A stretch of 64,000 nucleotides of DNA from NCBI GenBank assembly GCA_937879965.1, contig CALFMP010000049.1, positions 1 to 64,000 of the forward strand, read 5' to 3'. Source of the stretch: QKMZ01 sp012965515 (GTDB lineage Bacteria; Cyanobacteriota; Vampirovibrionia; Obscuribacterales; Obscuribacteraceae). The first letter of the stretch is position 1. Every line of letters begins with the position of its first letter. Below the pieces are notes generated by a model. It made no database searches and was not told where the DNA came from. It saw only the letters and a program-made list of their open reading frames with translations. Made by a program: the position numbers and the translations under genes. Positions 25,903-34,783 of the stretch are shown piece after piece.

Positions 25903-25935
25903 AACCGCCTGGGCAGACAACCCAGGCGGTTCTTC
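25903..25935 (+). terminator. Hairpin, likely terminator
   Basis: AACCGCCTGGG (25903-25913) pairs perfectly with CCCAGGCGGTT (25921-25931); TTCTTC follows. It separates the leucine-rich-repeat gene from the small membrane-protein gene. Confidence 0.75.
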
Positions 25936-25967
25936 GCCGTCCCAAACACAACAACAAGGGAGCGGAC

Positions 25968-26204
25968 ATGTTTGGTCTCAATCGGATAAGGACCCCGACC
26001 GTGCGTTTTCTCCAGTACGCCTGCTTCTGGGCCGGCACTTACGCGGAGGTAGAGCTGGCTGACCGGCTTTTCGCTGGCTTTTCCAGCGAGCATCCCATCA
26101 TGCTCTCTTTTGCCGTCTTCGCTTTGGCGTTCCTCCTTGCCACGTGGGCAGGCGAAGTGCCAATTCGCGGCCGAACCTGGCTTCCCAAGAAGAAGCCTCG
26201 CTAG
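25968..26204 (+). CDS. Small membrane protein
   Basis: The 78 aa product starts at ATG 25968 behind AAGGGAGCGGAC, a strong ribosome site. One or two hydrophobic segments (about 15-32 and 44-60, the latter SFAVFALAFLLATWAGEV) and a basic tail (RGRTWLPKKKPR) suggest an inner-membrane peptide. It has terminators on both sides, so it is its own unit. Not recognised. Confidence 0.6.
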   Translation: MFGLNRIRTPTVRFLQYACFWAGTYAEVELADRLFAGFSSEHPIMLSFAVFALAFLLATWAGEVPIRGRTWLPKKKPR

Positions 26205-26216
26205 GTTGGGTTCAGT

Positions 26217-26253
26217 CAAGAAAAAGATTTTTCGGCGAAAAATCTTTTTCTTG
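26217..26253. terminator. Bidirectional terminator hairpin
   Basis: CAAGAAAAAGATTTTTC (26217-26233) pairs perfectly with GAAAAATCTTTTTCTTG (26237-26253) around a GGC loop, 17 pairs. The A/T-rich stem could end transcription in both directions. Confidence 0.75.
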
Positions 26254-26409
26254 AACACAGGAGCAAACGCAGTCAGGTGCGGCCATGTTGCGTCTTCGGA
26301 CTTGCAGCATGGTCGCATTTTTAAAAAGCTGGCCATACTATGCGAGATAGTGAAACAACGTTTAAGGTCAATCGGATAAGCTATTCGCGCTGCCGCTCGA
26401 GGATTCCAA

Positions 26410-26871
26410 TTGGAAAAGCTCACCGAAGAGATTTTGCCGCAAGGCTTTAGCACGGAATTTGATGAGCAAGGGTTGAAGGCGCGCTTTTATCCCGACGGAC
26501 AGTTGTCCGAGTATGGCTATTACTGGGAGGGCGGACATCCTGCCTGCGGATGGATTCTTTACCTTGGCCATCAAGACATGCAGGCTCGTGTTGTTCGACG
26601 CAAGCGATACGCCTTTCCTGACGACGAGCAAGAGCGGTTCGACCTCAATGACCCTCAGGAATTGGAGAAAGCCTGGGCTGATTGGCTGGATGGGTGGCTC
26701 GACAGCATTATTGAGAAATCGCACAATCCGTCTACTTGCAGCTTTTGCTACAAAGGGCGAGATGAAGTCGCAAAACTGATTGCCGGACCGACCGCGATGA
26801 TTTGCGATCAATGTGTGGCGTTTTGCCAGGATCTGATTGGCGACGATAGTAAAAGCGACGGTATTGAATGA
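26410..26871 (+). CDS. Protein with ClpX-type zinc finger, no ATPase (copy 1)
   Basis: TTG at 26410 is the start, with GAGG seven bases upstream. The 153 aa product has an N-terminal domain of about 110 residues that I do not recognise, then a C4 finger CSFC-x(19)-CDQC in the ClpX form (GRDEVAKLIAGPTAMICDQCV). In ClpX this finger dimerises and binds substrates and adaptors. Here it is fused to a different domain and no AAA+ module follows. It overlaps the next gene, a paralogue, by four bases (ATGA), so the two are translationally coupled. Confidence 0.82.
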   Translation: MEKLTEEILPQGFSTEFDEQGLKARFYPDGQLSEYGYYWEGGHPACGWILYLGHQDMQARVVRRKRYAFPDDEQERFDLNDPQELEKAWADWLDGWLDSIIEKSHNPSTCSFCYKGRDEVAKLIAGPTAMICDQCVAFCQDLIGDDSKSDGIE

Positions 26872-27305
26872 AAAAGCTAACCAAAAACGATCTTCCAAAT
26901 ACCTGGCAGTCCGATAAGAAGTCCGGTATTTATGCGGAATTCGATAAGGATGGTTTCCTAACCCACTATGGATTCTATGGAGAGAGCAACGATACGGTGG
27001 AACATTTTTCCATTGCGATTGATTATGAAAATTGGCGGTCCGTAGTGGAACGCTATGACGAGAGAAGATTTCTTGCGTTCGATCCGGCGTTGGACGTTGA
27101 CGATAAATTGACAATCGACGAAGCAATGAGTGCCTTTGTCAAAAAGTGGGTGGGCACAATCAGCGAGGAGGGCTCTCACTCTCCGCCCGATTGTTCATTT
27201 TGTGGGCGCAACTCCAGTGAGGTGCAAAAGCTTGTCGCTGGGCCGCGCAGCTACATTTGCAATGATTGCATCGAAGTCTGCGCTGACATGGTGAAGAAGA
27301 GCTGA
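26868..27305 (+). CDS. Protein with ClpX-type zinc finger, no ATPase (copy 2)
   Basis: The 145 aa product is a paralogue of the preceding one: the same layout, with an N-terminal domain (KLTKNDLPNTWQSDKKSG, then a GFYGE turn) and the C-terminal C4 finger CSFCGRNSSEVQKLVAGPRS-YICNDC. ATG lies inside the stop of copy 1. Such proteins could compete for, or bring substrates to, ClpXP (inference). Two divergent copies in one transcript suggest they form a heterodimer or arose by recent tandem duplication followed by divergence. Confidence 0.82.
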   Translation: MKKLTKNDLPNTWQSDKKSGIYAEFDKDGFLTHYGFYGESNDTVEHFSIAIDYENWRSVVERYDERRFLAFDPALDVDDKLTIDEAMSAFVKKWVGTISEEGSHSPPDCSFCGRNSSEVQKLVAGPRSYICNDCIEVCADMVKKS

Positions 27306-27340
27306 CCACCCGCCATTTTTGCATCGATTCACTGAAGTAG

Positions 27341-27359
27341 GTCGACGCCTATCGTCGAC
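27341..27359. repeat. Short REP-like palindrome
   Basis: GTCGACG-CCTAT-CGTCGAC, close behind the stop of the second zinc-finger gene. It shares its core with elements at 38886, 56203 and 63574. Confidence 0.6.
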
Positions 27360-27543
27360 AGCAAGACTAGGTGGGTAACCGAAGAGTCCCAAGCATCACG
27401 GTTTACTGAGGTCTCGTCATACCACCCCTTTTATCCGTCCTGCTACATCGTTTAGTATCACTCGGGAAATGACAAAGAGAAAGAGAGTGCGTCTTCACAT
27501 CATGCGATGCGTCGATGCAGCTCTCCTTCCCAGTGCCAGGCGT

Positions 27544-28074
27544 TTACTTTTTCTCGGGCAAGCTGGCGCCATTCAGCTTGACGGCTTTGTCCACGAGCAG
27601 CCGGATACGGTCGTTGGTGAACGCCTCCACAATCTGCTCACCTTCGAATGCGCCTTTGTCGGCGACAACGAAGGTCGGAATGATAAGGCAGCCGAAGTCC
27701 ATCATCATGCTGTTGGACAGACCAAGGAATGCCATGCGGGATCCCTTGCCGCCAGCGGCACAGATGAAGCCAACCGTCTTGTCGGTGAAGGCATCGCCTG
27801 TCAGCTCGATCAAGTTCTTCGCCGCTGCGCCTACGTCGTAGTTGTAGACGGGCGCTGCGATGAGGATGGTGGTGGCGTTTTGGATTTTCTGCTTAACGCG
27901 CTTCACTGCACGCGACTGAGCGGTCTTGCCGCCGTCGAAGTGAGGAAGGCGTGCCTTTCGCAAATCCAGAAGTTCAGCTTTGCCTTTCAGGCTGAGGAGG
28001 CGGTGTGCCTCTTTAGCCAGCAGGAAGCTGCGACTTTCCGGATTCAAACTTGTGCTAATCACGAGATACGACAT
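27544..28074 (-). CDS. NADPH-dependent FMN reductase family protein
   Basis: The 176 aa product starts at ATG 28074 (GGAGACAAAT upstream). It shows the flavodoxin-like fold: VISTSLNPESRSFLLA phosphate-binding loop at the N-terminus, AAPVYNYDVGAAAKNLIEL in the middle and FICAAGGKGSRMAF. Members reduce FMN or quinones and azo compounds with NAD(P)H. It is the last gene of a minus-strand group with a thioredoxin and a phosphatase-peptidase fusion; all three have G/C-rich third positions. The grouping hints at a redox stress role. Confidence 0.85.
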   Translation of the reverse strand: MSYLVISTSLNPESRSFLLAKEAHRLLSLKGKAELLDLRKARLPHFDGGKTAQSRAVKRVKQKIQNATTILIAAPVYNYDVGAAAKNLIELTGDAFTDKTVGFICAAGGKGSRMAFLGLSNSMMMDFGCLIIPTFVVADKGAFEGEQIVEAFTNDRIRLLVDKAVKLNGASLPEKK

Positions 28075-28094
28075 ATTTGTCTCCATCCGGCGAA

Positions 28095-28134
28095 AACACC
28101 GAGTGCGAGCTGTTTTCACAACCGCACCCGGTGC
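28095..28134 (-). other. Intercistronic hairpin
   Basis: CACCGAG-TGCG pairs with CGCA-C-CCGGTG between the thioredoxin and FMN-reductase genes, without a U-run. It repeats the intercistronic hairpin habit seen in the 2-12 kb operon. Confidence 0.5.
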
Positions 28135-28191
28135 TGCCGGGAAATCGCAGCTTGCACGCGTCCGGTCGATTCCAGTGCGCGTGCTTGCCGC

Positions 28192-28629
28192 TTACTTCTT
28201 CTTGGTTGCGTCCTTGATGAACGCCTTGAGCGCCGCCTCGGGCATGAAGCCCGAATGCAGCTTCAGGGCACCGTTGGCGGTGCCGGGAATGTAGACGCCC
28301 GTGGTGGGGATACCGCGGAAACCGTAGCGGCTCTTGATCGCCTTGTCGTTGTCGGTGTTGATCTTGACGAACTTCACCGCCGGCGACATTTCTTTGGCGA
28401 CCTTCTCGTACACCGGCGCCTGTTTCTCGCAGTACGAGCACCAGGGCGCGGAGAAGAGAACAACCACCGGGACGGTCGACTTCAAGACTTCCGTCTCGAA
28501 CTTCGCATCGCCGGTGACGAGGATGACCGAGCTCTTGCCGCTGGCGGCAGGCTTGGCCGCGCCCGTTTCAGCGGGCTGGTTTTTTCCGTTGATGGCATCC
28601 ATGATTTTTCTGATGAGCTCCTTGAACAT
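28192..28629 (-). CDS. Thioredoxin
   Basis: The 145 aa product starts at ATG 28629 behind AAAGGAGTACACCT. A Lys/Ala-rich N-terminal extension of about 35 residues precedes a thioredoxin domain with the redox motif WCSYC (63-67), in place of the classical WCGPC, and the cis-Pro segment GIPTTGVY. It would reduce protein disulfides in the cytoplasm; no signal peptide is seen. It lies between the phosphatase-peptidase fusion and the FMN reductase gene on one transcript. Confidence 0.9.
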   Translation of the reverse strand: MFKELIRKIMDAINGKNQPAETGAAKPAASGKSSVILVTGDAKFETEVLKSTVPVVVLFSAPWCSYCEKQAPVYEKVAKEMSPAVKFVKINTDNDKAIKSRYGFRGIPTTGVYIPGTANGALKLHSGFMPEAALKAFIKDATKKK

Positions 28630-28659
28630 AGGTGTACTCCTTTGGAAGTAGAGATTTTG

Positions 28660-28681
28660 AGAGGGCACGCAAGTGCTCTCT
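28660..28681 (-). other. Intercistronic hairpin upstream of the thioredoxin gene
   Basis: AGAGGGCAC pairs with GTGCTCTCT (one G-T wobble) around a GCAA loop, between the fusion gene and the thioredoxin ribosome site. Confidence 0.55.
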
Positions 28682-28732
28682 GTCAGGAAAAACGGGCGGA
28701 AGCACAGACAATCTGCGCTCCCGCTTGGACGA

Positions 28733-30451
28733 TTAGAGGCCGGCGAACTTGTCGGTCGCAGCGACGAGAGCGGCGGTGATGCCGGGCTCGTGCGCAGAGT
28801 GACCAGCGTCCGCGATCAGGTTGAACTCGGCCTCGGGGAAGGCGCGGTGCAAATCCCAGGCGCTGGTCATCGGGCACACCACGTCGTAGCGGCCCTGCAC
28901 GATGACAGTCGGGATGTGCCGGATCTTTTCCACGTCGTCCAGCAACTGCGAGTCATTGAGCATGAACCCGCGGTTGATGAAGTAGTGGCATTCGATGCGC
29001 GCGAATGCTTCGGCGAAAGTGGCGTCGCCAAAGCGGTTGAGCAGGTTGAGGTCCGGGAAGAGCTTGCTCGTCGAACCTTCCCAGATAGACCATGCACGGG
29101 CAGCCGCCACGCGCACTTCCGGGTCTTCGTCGGTCAGCCGCTTATAGTAAGCCGCGACCATGTCGTGACGCTCGTCCTCGGGGATGTGATCGAAGTACGG
29201 CTCCCAGGCATCCGGGTAGATGTAGGAAGCGCCTTCCTGGTAGAACCAGTCGATCTCCTTCTTGCGCACAAGGAAGATGCCGCGCAAGACGAGTTCGCTG
29301 ACGTGCTCCGGATGAGTCTCGGCGTAGGCGAGTGCCAGGGTGGAACCCCAGGAGCCGCCGAACACCAGCCACTTGTCGATGCCGAAGTGCTTGCGCAGCT
29401 TCTCCATGTCCTCGACGAGGTCCCAGGTCGTATTGTCCTCGAGCGAAGCGTACGGGCGGCTCTTACCGCAACCGCGCTGGTCGAAGAGAATGATCCGGTA
29501 CTTCTCGGGGTTGAAGAACTGGCGATAATTCGGCGAGGTGCCACCGCCCGGGCCGCCGTGGACGAAGACCACAGGCTTGCCCTCAGGGTTGCCGCTCTCC
29601 TCGAAATAAATTTCGTGGACGTCGGACACCCTGAGGTGCCCGGTGCAGAACGGCTCGATCGGCGGATAGAGCGCAGTTTTCTTTTCGCTGCTGGACATAG
29701 GTGCTCCAGTCGTTATTGTTTTCTTCGCCTCCGCTTTTGGCGCGACGAAGTAGAGTTTGTCGAGGACCATCGAGTCGAAAGGCTTGGCGCCTTCCGCTGT
29801 CCGGTACGAGATGACGCCGCAGTTGGGCACGCCGATCTCGTCATCGAGACGCAGGAGTTCTTCAACCGCCAGTTCTTCCTCCATCAAGCGCCAGCACTGC
29901 ACCACCACCTGGTGGGCGAAGATGGCAACGCGCTTGCCGGGGAAACGAGCGCGAATGTCTTCGCGCACGGAACGCAGGCGGAAGAGCACATCCACCCAGG
30001 CTTCTCCGCCGGGCGGCTGGCAATAGAACTTGCCTTCCAGCTTGAAGCGCTTCGCTTCAGCCGGATGCAGCTTCTTGATGCCGGTTTTGGTGAGATTGTC
30101 GAGAATGCCGTAGCCCTTTTCGCGCAGGCGTTCGTCGACGATGAAGATGAGCTTGCTCTTGTCGAAACCGGCGGCTGCGATGCAGTCGTCGCGGGTTTCG
30201 ATGGCACGCAGGAAGGGCGACGCGATGATCACTTCGGGGCGTTCGTCTTCGGGCAAGCCGGCGAACCAGCGACCCAGGTCGAATGCCTGTTCGTGACCCA
30301 GGGGCGCAAGCGGCACCTTGGCGTTGGCGATATCGATATCGAGCTTGTCCAACTCGGAGCCTTTGGCTTCCTCGTGGGCGACGTTAGACAAGCTCAGACC
30401 GTGTCTGATCAGCCACAGAATGCTGGGGCCGTAGGGTTGAGACGTCATCAT
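28733..30451 (-). CDS. Histidine phosphatase fused to proline iminopeptidase
   Basis: One 572 aa frame carries two enzymes. Residues 1-240 are a histidine phosphatase (phosphoglycerate-mutase-like): LIRHGLSLSN with RHG at 16-18, and SPFLRAIET. Residues 252-572 are a complete proline iminopeptidase (S33): HGGPGGGTSPN, DQRGCGKSRP, GGSWGST with the Ser at 367, GRYDVVCP and DAGHSAHEP. Normal PIP is about 315 aa, so nothing is missing. An ATG at 29698 with GGAG five bases upstream opens the PIP part, so it may also be made separately. The fusion is unusual; loss of a stop between two co-transcribed genes would explain it. First gene of its group. Confidence 0.9.
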   Translation of the reverse strand: MMTSQPYGPSILWLIRHGLSLSNVAHEEAKGSELDKLDIDIANAKVPLAPLGHEQAFDLGRWFAGLPEDERPEVIIASPFLRAIETRDDCIAAAGFDKSKLIFIVDERLREKGYGILDNLTKTGIKKLHPAEAKRFKLEGKFYCQPPGGEAWVDVLFRLRSVREDIRARFPGKRVAIFAHQVVVQCWRLMEEELAVEELLRLDDEIGVPNCGVISYRTAEGAKPFDSMVLDKLYFVAPKAEAKKTITTGAPMSSSEKKTALYPPIEPFCTGHLRVSDVHEIYFEESGNPEGKPVVFVHGGPGGGTSPNYRQFFNPEKYRIILFDQRGCGKSRPYASLEDNTTWDLVEDMEKLRKHFGIDKWLVFGGSWGSTLALAYAETHPEHVSELVLRGIFLVRKKEIDWFYQEGASYIYPDAWEPYFDHIPEDERHDMVAAYYKRLTDEDPEVRVAAARAWSIWEGSTSKLFPDLNLLNRFGDATFAEAFARIECHYFINRGFMLNDSQLLDDVEKIRHIPTVIVQGRYDVVCPMTSAWDLHRAFPEAEFNLIADAGHSAHEPGITAALVAATDKFAGL

Positions 30452-30983
30452 GTTGAGTTCTCCTGGTGAGCGCTAAAGGCTCAGGCGGCATGAAAGGCAA
30501 GGCGTAGCCGAGCCCGGAGTTTTGCGAACGAATGCCGCCCCTGTGAGCGCAGGTGCGCGATGCAGAAGCCCAAACAAGACCGAGGTGGTCTTTTCGCAAC
30601 GCCCGTACGGATTTACCTCTCCATTGGGAGAAGTAAAAACTCAAAAAGTCGCGGGAATTGGCTTGTTCGGAGATTCCAGTTCGAAGAGAGGGGGGATATA
30701 CAATCGGGATAGAAGCATCACCGATCTCTCTCTTTGAAAGCTAGAATCCGACCAGGGTCATGAGTTTTGAAAACGCTAAAAAAGGCAAGGAAATCAAGAA
30801 TTTCAGGTCTTATTAGCTCTCAGAGCTGAATTATCTTGACTACGTAACGAAAATCTACAGCTTTTAAGTAATCTATTGCCAAGTTGTCAAGAATAAGTAT
30901 AATGCCCAAAGCGTTGCGCGTACTGTTCAAAACCTGTTGCTTGCACCGGATATGGTGGCATGCAGGTGCATCACGAGAATCCG
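30452..30983. other. Divergent intergenic region
   Basis: About 530 bases between the fusion gene (minus) and the secreted TPR-like protein (plus). It contains the plus-strand promoter at 30876-30903; the minus-strand promoter is not evident. Confidence 0.4.
30876..30903 (+). promoter_or_regulatory. Sigma-70-type promoter
   Basis: TTGCCA (30876-30881), 16 bases, TATAAT (30898-30903). It stands about 80 bases before the start of the secreted protein gene at 30984. Confidence 0.75.
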
Positions 30984-32195
30984 ATGAATTCCATTCCGAA
31001 GTGCAAATCAGCTTTGAAAGCCGCAGTCCTTCTCGCGTTTTCGCTGCTGATGCCGGCCGCGTATGCCGATCATGGACTGGATGATGATACTTTGGCGCTC
31101 ATCACAAAACTGTCTACAAACCCGCAACTGCTCGATGAGACTTATCTGTCGACAGTTCTAGGAAAACCCAGTACTACTGCTGGCCAACCCGGTGCTCCTT
31201 CCAACAAATACTGGTACAAACAGGGCTGCAAGGGGCCAAAGTACGAACTGACCAGTTACGATGAATCGGACGGCAAGCACACGACTTCTTTCGTCATTAA
31301 TGACGCCTCTAGAGAGATGGATTTCGGAGATGTTGAGGAGCTTTTCGGGAAAAATCCTCTGCGCAGATTTGATCAGCAGGCTCGTCCCACCTCTATTTAT
31401 TCGTTCTCTCCCAACACCTCTTTGATCTTTACAAAGCCGCAGAACACCTTCCGCGTCGAGAAGATTTCAATCAATTACGCCGGTCCTCCGTTGCCACCAC
31501 CCTCGGTGTTTGATGTGCAAACGGCTTCTGACATGCGCAAGCAGCAGATTATGGACATGCATCAAAAGGGGCTGCACTGGGAGTCGCTTCCTAGTCTCGT
31601 GCAGCATGTGAAAGAGAATCCTGGTGATGCGGAAATGCACTATCACCTTGCTCGCGCTTACAAACAGTCTTGTTTCATAAACCAAGCCGTTGCTGAGTAT
31701 TCGAATGCACTTTACCTTTGCCAGCCCGGCACTCAGGAGAACCAAGATCTGGCTCAGAAATGCATGGACGGTCTCGCCGAACTGAAAATGCACCCGCTTA
31801 CTCCTGACCAACTGCAGCAGTATCACAACTATGCGATGTTCCAAAACGAACAGCGCATGAAGGAAGGTCGTGAGATTGCCAGCCGGCTGCCGGGTGTAAA
31901 GCACCCGAAGACCGGTCCATACGACGCGATCGAACAGCTTGATCCGCCCGCTTCGCACTTTGTGCCTGGTACGCTCATTCCCAAATCTTCTTTGCCCGAT
32001 GGCGGTTTGATGCCGCAGGCGGCGCCGGCTTTTAAGCAAGTTGAATTGCGTCCGAATACTGGGATGTTGAAACTGGAAGACGTGGTTTCGCCCGGCAAAG
32101 GCAGTTCGGCAATCACAGCAAAAACTTCCACTACCTATGCAAAAGGTCCTAGTTCGGCAGGTGTTACTCTATTGCCGAACGGCGAACCCTTCTAG
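30984..32195 (+). CDS. Secreted protein with TPR-like segment
   Basis: The 403 aa form starts at ATG 30984; an in-frame ATG at 30960 adds eight residues. It has a signal peptide (KSALKAAVLLAFSLLMPAAYA-DHG). The middle is a globular domain (about 30-165) unlike families I know. Residues 175-255 look like a short TPR pair (LPSLVQHVKENPGDAEMHYH, LARAYKQSCFINQAVAEYSN). The C-terminus is Pro/Ser/Thr-rich and probably disordered. A good promoter lies upstream, and cdd begins nine bases after its stop, so the two are co-transcribed. Confidence 0.75.
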   Translation: MNSIPKCKSALKAAVLLAFSLLMPAAYADHGLDDDTLALITKLSTNPQLLDETYLSTVLGKPSTTAGQPGAPSNKYWYKQGCKGPKYELTSYDESDGKHTTSFVINDASREMDFGDVEELFGKNPLRRFDQQARPTSIYSFSPNTSLIFTKPQNTFRVEKISINYAGPPLPPPSVFDVQTASDMRKQQIMDMHQKGLHWESLPSLVQHVKENPGDAEMHYHLARAYKQSCFINQAVAEYSNALYLCQPGTQENQDLAQKCMDGLAELKMHPLTPDQLQQYHNYAMFQNEQRMKEGREIASRLPGVKHPKTGPYDAIEQLDPPASHFVPGTLIPKSSLPDGGLMPQAAPAFKQVELRPNTGMLKLEDVVSPGKGSSAITAKTSTTYAKGPSSAGVTLLPNGEPF

Positions 32196-32204
32196 GAATT
32201 CCAT

Positions 32205-32621
32205 ATGATGTCCAATCCGGTGACGCCCGATCCGGCAGTCTACAAGCAGCTAGTTGATGCTGCTAAAAAAGCGTCCGAGAAGGCCTATGCGCCCTATTCG
32301 AACTTCTTTGTCGGAGCGGCCCTGTTGACCGAGGACGGTCAAATCTATACCGGCTGCAACGTTGAGAACCGAGAGCATGGCGGTGCCATTTGTGCTGAAC
32401 GTACCGCCCTCGTCAAGGCCATTTCAGAGGGACATAGACGATTTCAAGCAATAGCCGTCTACTGCAAATCTGGCGAGGGGTGGCCGTGCGGTGTCTGCCG
32501 CCAGTTCATCTCAGAGTTTGGTTCGGAAATCATCGTTATAGTTGAATCCGAAGGTGGAAATTTAATCTGCCACCCAATGTCTCACTTACTGCCCGAAATG
32601 CCCGCCGGCGCGACAGCCTAA
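32205..32621 (+). CDS. cdd: Cytidine deaminase
   Basis: The 138 aa product has the zinc-dependent cytidine deaminase core: YAPYSNFFVGAALLTEDG, NVENREHGGAICAERTALVKAI with the Cys-Ala-Glu active site, and GWPCGVCRQFISEF with the two other zinc cysteines. It deaminates cytidine and deoxycytidine in pyrimidine salvage. Length is that of the homotetrameric short type. Two ATGs occur in a row (32205 and 32208). It follows the secreted TPR-like gene closely, an unexpected partner. Confidence 0.93.
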   Translation: MMSNPVTPDPAVYKQLVDAAKKASEKAYAPYSNFFVGAALLTEDGQIYTGCNVENREHGGAICAERTALVKAISEGHRRFQAIAVYCKSGEGWPCGVCRQFISEFGSEIIVIVESEGGNLICHPMSHLLPEMPAGATA

Positions 32622-32633
32622 GATAAAATGTGC

Positions 32634-32661
32634 TTGACAATCCGTTGCATCATGGTCTAAT
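32634..32661 (+). promoter_or_regulatory. Sigma-70-type promoter
   Basis: Consensus TTGACA (32634-32639), 16 bases, TCTAAT (32656-32661). It would drive the 140 aa protein gene at 32719. Confidence 0.75.
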
Positions 32662-32718
32662 TGATAAACCGGCGAGGTCTAGCTCGCGAATTTACTACAA
32701 ACTTCCAAGGCGTTTTTT

Positions 32719-33141
32719 ATGGCTCACGGCAATAACGTATTTGAATCGTTTCCTCTAGATGCACCGCTCAGAACGAGCGATGCCGGAATGCAAAAGATGA
32801 GTCCGGAAGCCCATTTGGGTTGCCTGGATGATTTGCATAAAGCGGGTCAGGATTTGGTGCCGTCATTTGCCCATCCGTCGCCTGGAATGCGTGAGAGCTT
32901 TGCCAACGCAACCAAAGAATTAGCCGACCTTTCCATCATCGGCATGAACCAAAACGCCGGTTCGCGTTTTGCAAGCAACAACGACGCTATCAATAAGTTC
33001 TTCAACGGCGGACATTCAGAAGAAGTCGCCGCCCAGGCAGATGGCAGTTTTGATAACTTCCTGGCAGGAAGAAGCAGCGTAGCGGCTACTCACATCGATA
33101 CGACCAAGAATAGACTCAATAGCAACTACGCTTTAGGCTAA
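32719..33141 (+). CDS. Hypothetical 140 aa protein
   Basis: ATG at 32719 follows a consensus promoter and a spaced leader. The product is soluble, without signal peptide, rich in Ala, Asn, Asp and Phe, and predicted helical (RESFANATKELADLSIIG, NDAINKFFNGGHSEEVAAQA). I recognise no family. Its own strong promoter suggests it is well expressed. The TPR gene follows 49 bases later. Confidence 0.65.
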   Translation: MAHGNNVFESFPLDAPLRTSDAGMQKMSPEAHLGCLDDLHKAGQDLVPSFAHPSPGMRESFANATKELADLSIIGMNQNAGSRFASNNDAINKFFNGGHSEEVAAQADGSFDNFLAGRSSVAATHIDTTKNRLNSNYALG

Positions 33142-33190
33142 GTTTGCGCCTTGGAAATTCGGGCGGCATTCTGTAAGAATGTCTGCTTAA

Positions 33191-34768
33191 ATGCGTTCAT
33201 CTCAAATTACTATCTTGCTCTTAGCTACCTTCGTCGCCGGGATTTGTTCGTCCCAGGCGCAACAAACACCGTCGGCTGCGCAGAAGGCATCGCGGCAAGC
33301 GGGCGAAAAGTATGAAATCTACCTCTCAGACGGGGTGTCGATGCTGCATGGACATCGCTTTGACGAGGCGTTGGCCAAGTTCGACGAAGCTCTTAAGATA
33401 AAACCGAAATCGGCGCACGCTCTGAGTTTGAAAGCACGCGCACTGAGACATTTGAATCGCACTGATGAAGCGCTTGATACCATCAAGAAAGCGATGAAAT
33501 TCGAGCCTAAGTCTGTCCAGCCGTATCTGTCTTTGGCCAGTTTCAGCCTGAGAGACAAGAACCTTGCCAAAGCGAAGGATTATTTGGTTCAGGCGGAAAA
33601 GGTGGAGCCTCATAATTACGAAGTAGCTGGGCTGATGGCTACATGCCTTGTGCTCGAAAAAAACTACAAGGGTGCTCTGGTCTATGCCAATGAGGCGGTG
33701 AAAAAACACCCTGATGCACATAGATTGGCTCAGAGAGCGGCGGTCTACAGAATGCTCGGCGATCGAAGTAATGAGTTGAGTGACTATGATAAGGCAGTTT
33801 CTCTCGATCCTAAAAATCCGGCATTTGCCACCGAACGCGCCACCACTTTGTATCAAACCGGCAAAATACAGCAGGGGATGACTGAGGTGAATAGGGCGCT
33901 TTCACTTGATGACAAGTTCGCACCTGCTTATTACATTCGCGCCAATATCAACTGGGTTTTGAAGCAAGCTTCTCTGGCTCTAGCGGATTTGAATAAAGCT
34001 CTCGCCATGGAGGAAAACGGCGGCTGGTATCACTTCAGAGGCGCTATCTATGAGGTGAAACGTGAGTACAGAGCCGCTCTCAACGACCAGTTAAAAGCCG
34101 ACAAGCTCTCCCCCGACCAGGCCTATATTAAGGCTTCCATAAGCAGGCTTTATCACCGTTTGCTGGAGCCAAAATTGGCACTGGCATACATCACGGCTGC
34201 GATAAAACTTGATCCAAAAAATTCTGAATATTATGACGAACGTTCGCAGATTTACCGAACCATGATGGAGTACGATTTGGCGTTGGCTGACGACACGCGT
34301 TCGATCGAGTGTTCGAAAAAACCCCCTATCAATGCGCTTATCAATCGAATCCGTTATTACAGAGCGACGAAGAAATTTGATCTGGCTCTCAAGGATCAAA
34401 ACCGCATCATCAGCTATTTTCCTCGTCGAGCGGGACTGAAGGAGGCGCGGGCACAGATTTATTACGAGCGCGGCGAGTATACCCACAATAAAGAAGACTA
34501 CATGCGCGCCAGAGAAGACTTCGATAAGGTGCTTGCTGTTTACCCTAATGACGTCAACTTGGGCATGAGCGCGCGAGTCAATTTGAGGTTGGGAAATTTG
34601 ACCAAGGCGCTTTCGGACATCAATCAGGCGATTGTAAAACAGCCGGGCATGAGCAGTTACTACCAGGTGCGTGCCGACATTCACAAAGCCATGGGGAAAC
34701 CGGAGGACGCACGCAAAGACCTCGCTGCAGCAAAAGCTGCCGATGATGCGGCTTTGCCTCCGCATTGA
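33191..34768 (+). CDS. Secreted TPR-repeat protein
   Basis: The 525 aa product has a signal peptide (SSQITILLLATFVAGICSS, cleavage near AQA/Q) and is then TPR almost throughout, about 13 repeats, e.g. FDEALAKFDEALKIKPKS, TDEALDTIKKAMKFEPKS, LAKAKDYLVQAEKVEP and NELSDYDKAVSLDPKNP. Such periplasmic TPR solenoids usually organise protein complexes. It ends close to a large inverted repeat that may act as terminator. No enzyme domain is present. Confidence 0.88.
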   Translation: MRSSQITILLLATFVAGICSSQAQQTPSAAQKASRQAGEKYEIYLSDGVSMLHGHRFDEALAKFDEALKIKPKSAHALSLKARALRHLNRTDEALDTIKKAMKFEPKSVQPYLSLASFSLRDKNLAKAKDYLVQAEKVEPHNYEVAGLMATCLVLEKNYKGALVYANEAVKKHPDAHRLAQRAAVYRMLGDRSNELSDYDKAVSLDPKNPAFATERATTLYQTGKIQQGMTEVNRALSLDDKFAPAYYIRANINWVLKQASLALADLNKALAMEENGGWYHFRGAIYEVKREYRAALNDQLKADKLSPDQAYIKASISRLYHRLLEPKLALAYITAAIKLDPKNSEYYDERSQIYRTMMEYDLALADDTRSIECSKKPPINALINRIRYYRATKKFDLALKDQNRIISYFPRRAGLKEARAQIYYERGEYTHNKEDYMRAREDFDKVLAVYPNDVNLGMSARVNLRLGNLTKALSDINQAIVKQPGMSSYYQVRADIHKAMGKPEDARKDLAAAKAADDAALPPH

Positions 34769-34783
34769 AGATTGTTGGAACTT

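Noticed and set aside
28673..30469. Plus-strand open frame of 598 codons opposite the phosphatase-peptidase fusion
   Set aside because: Antisense shadow of a G/C-biased gene; no motif or ribosome site.
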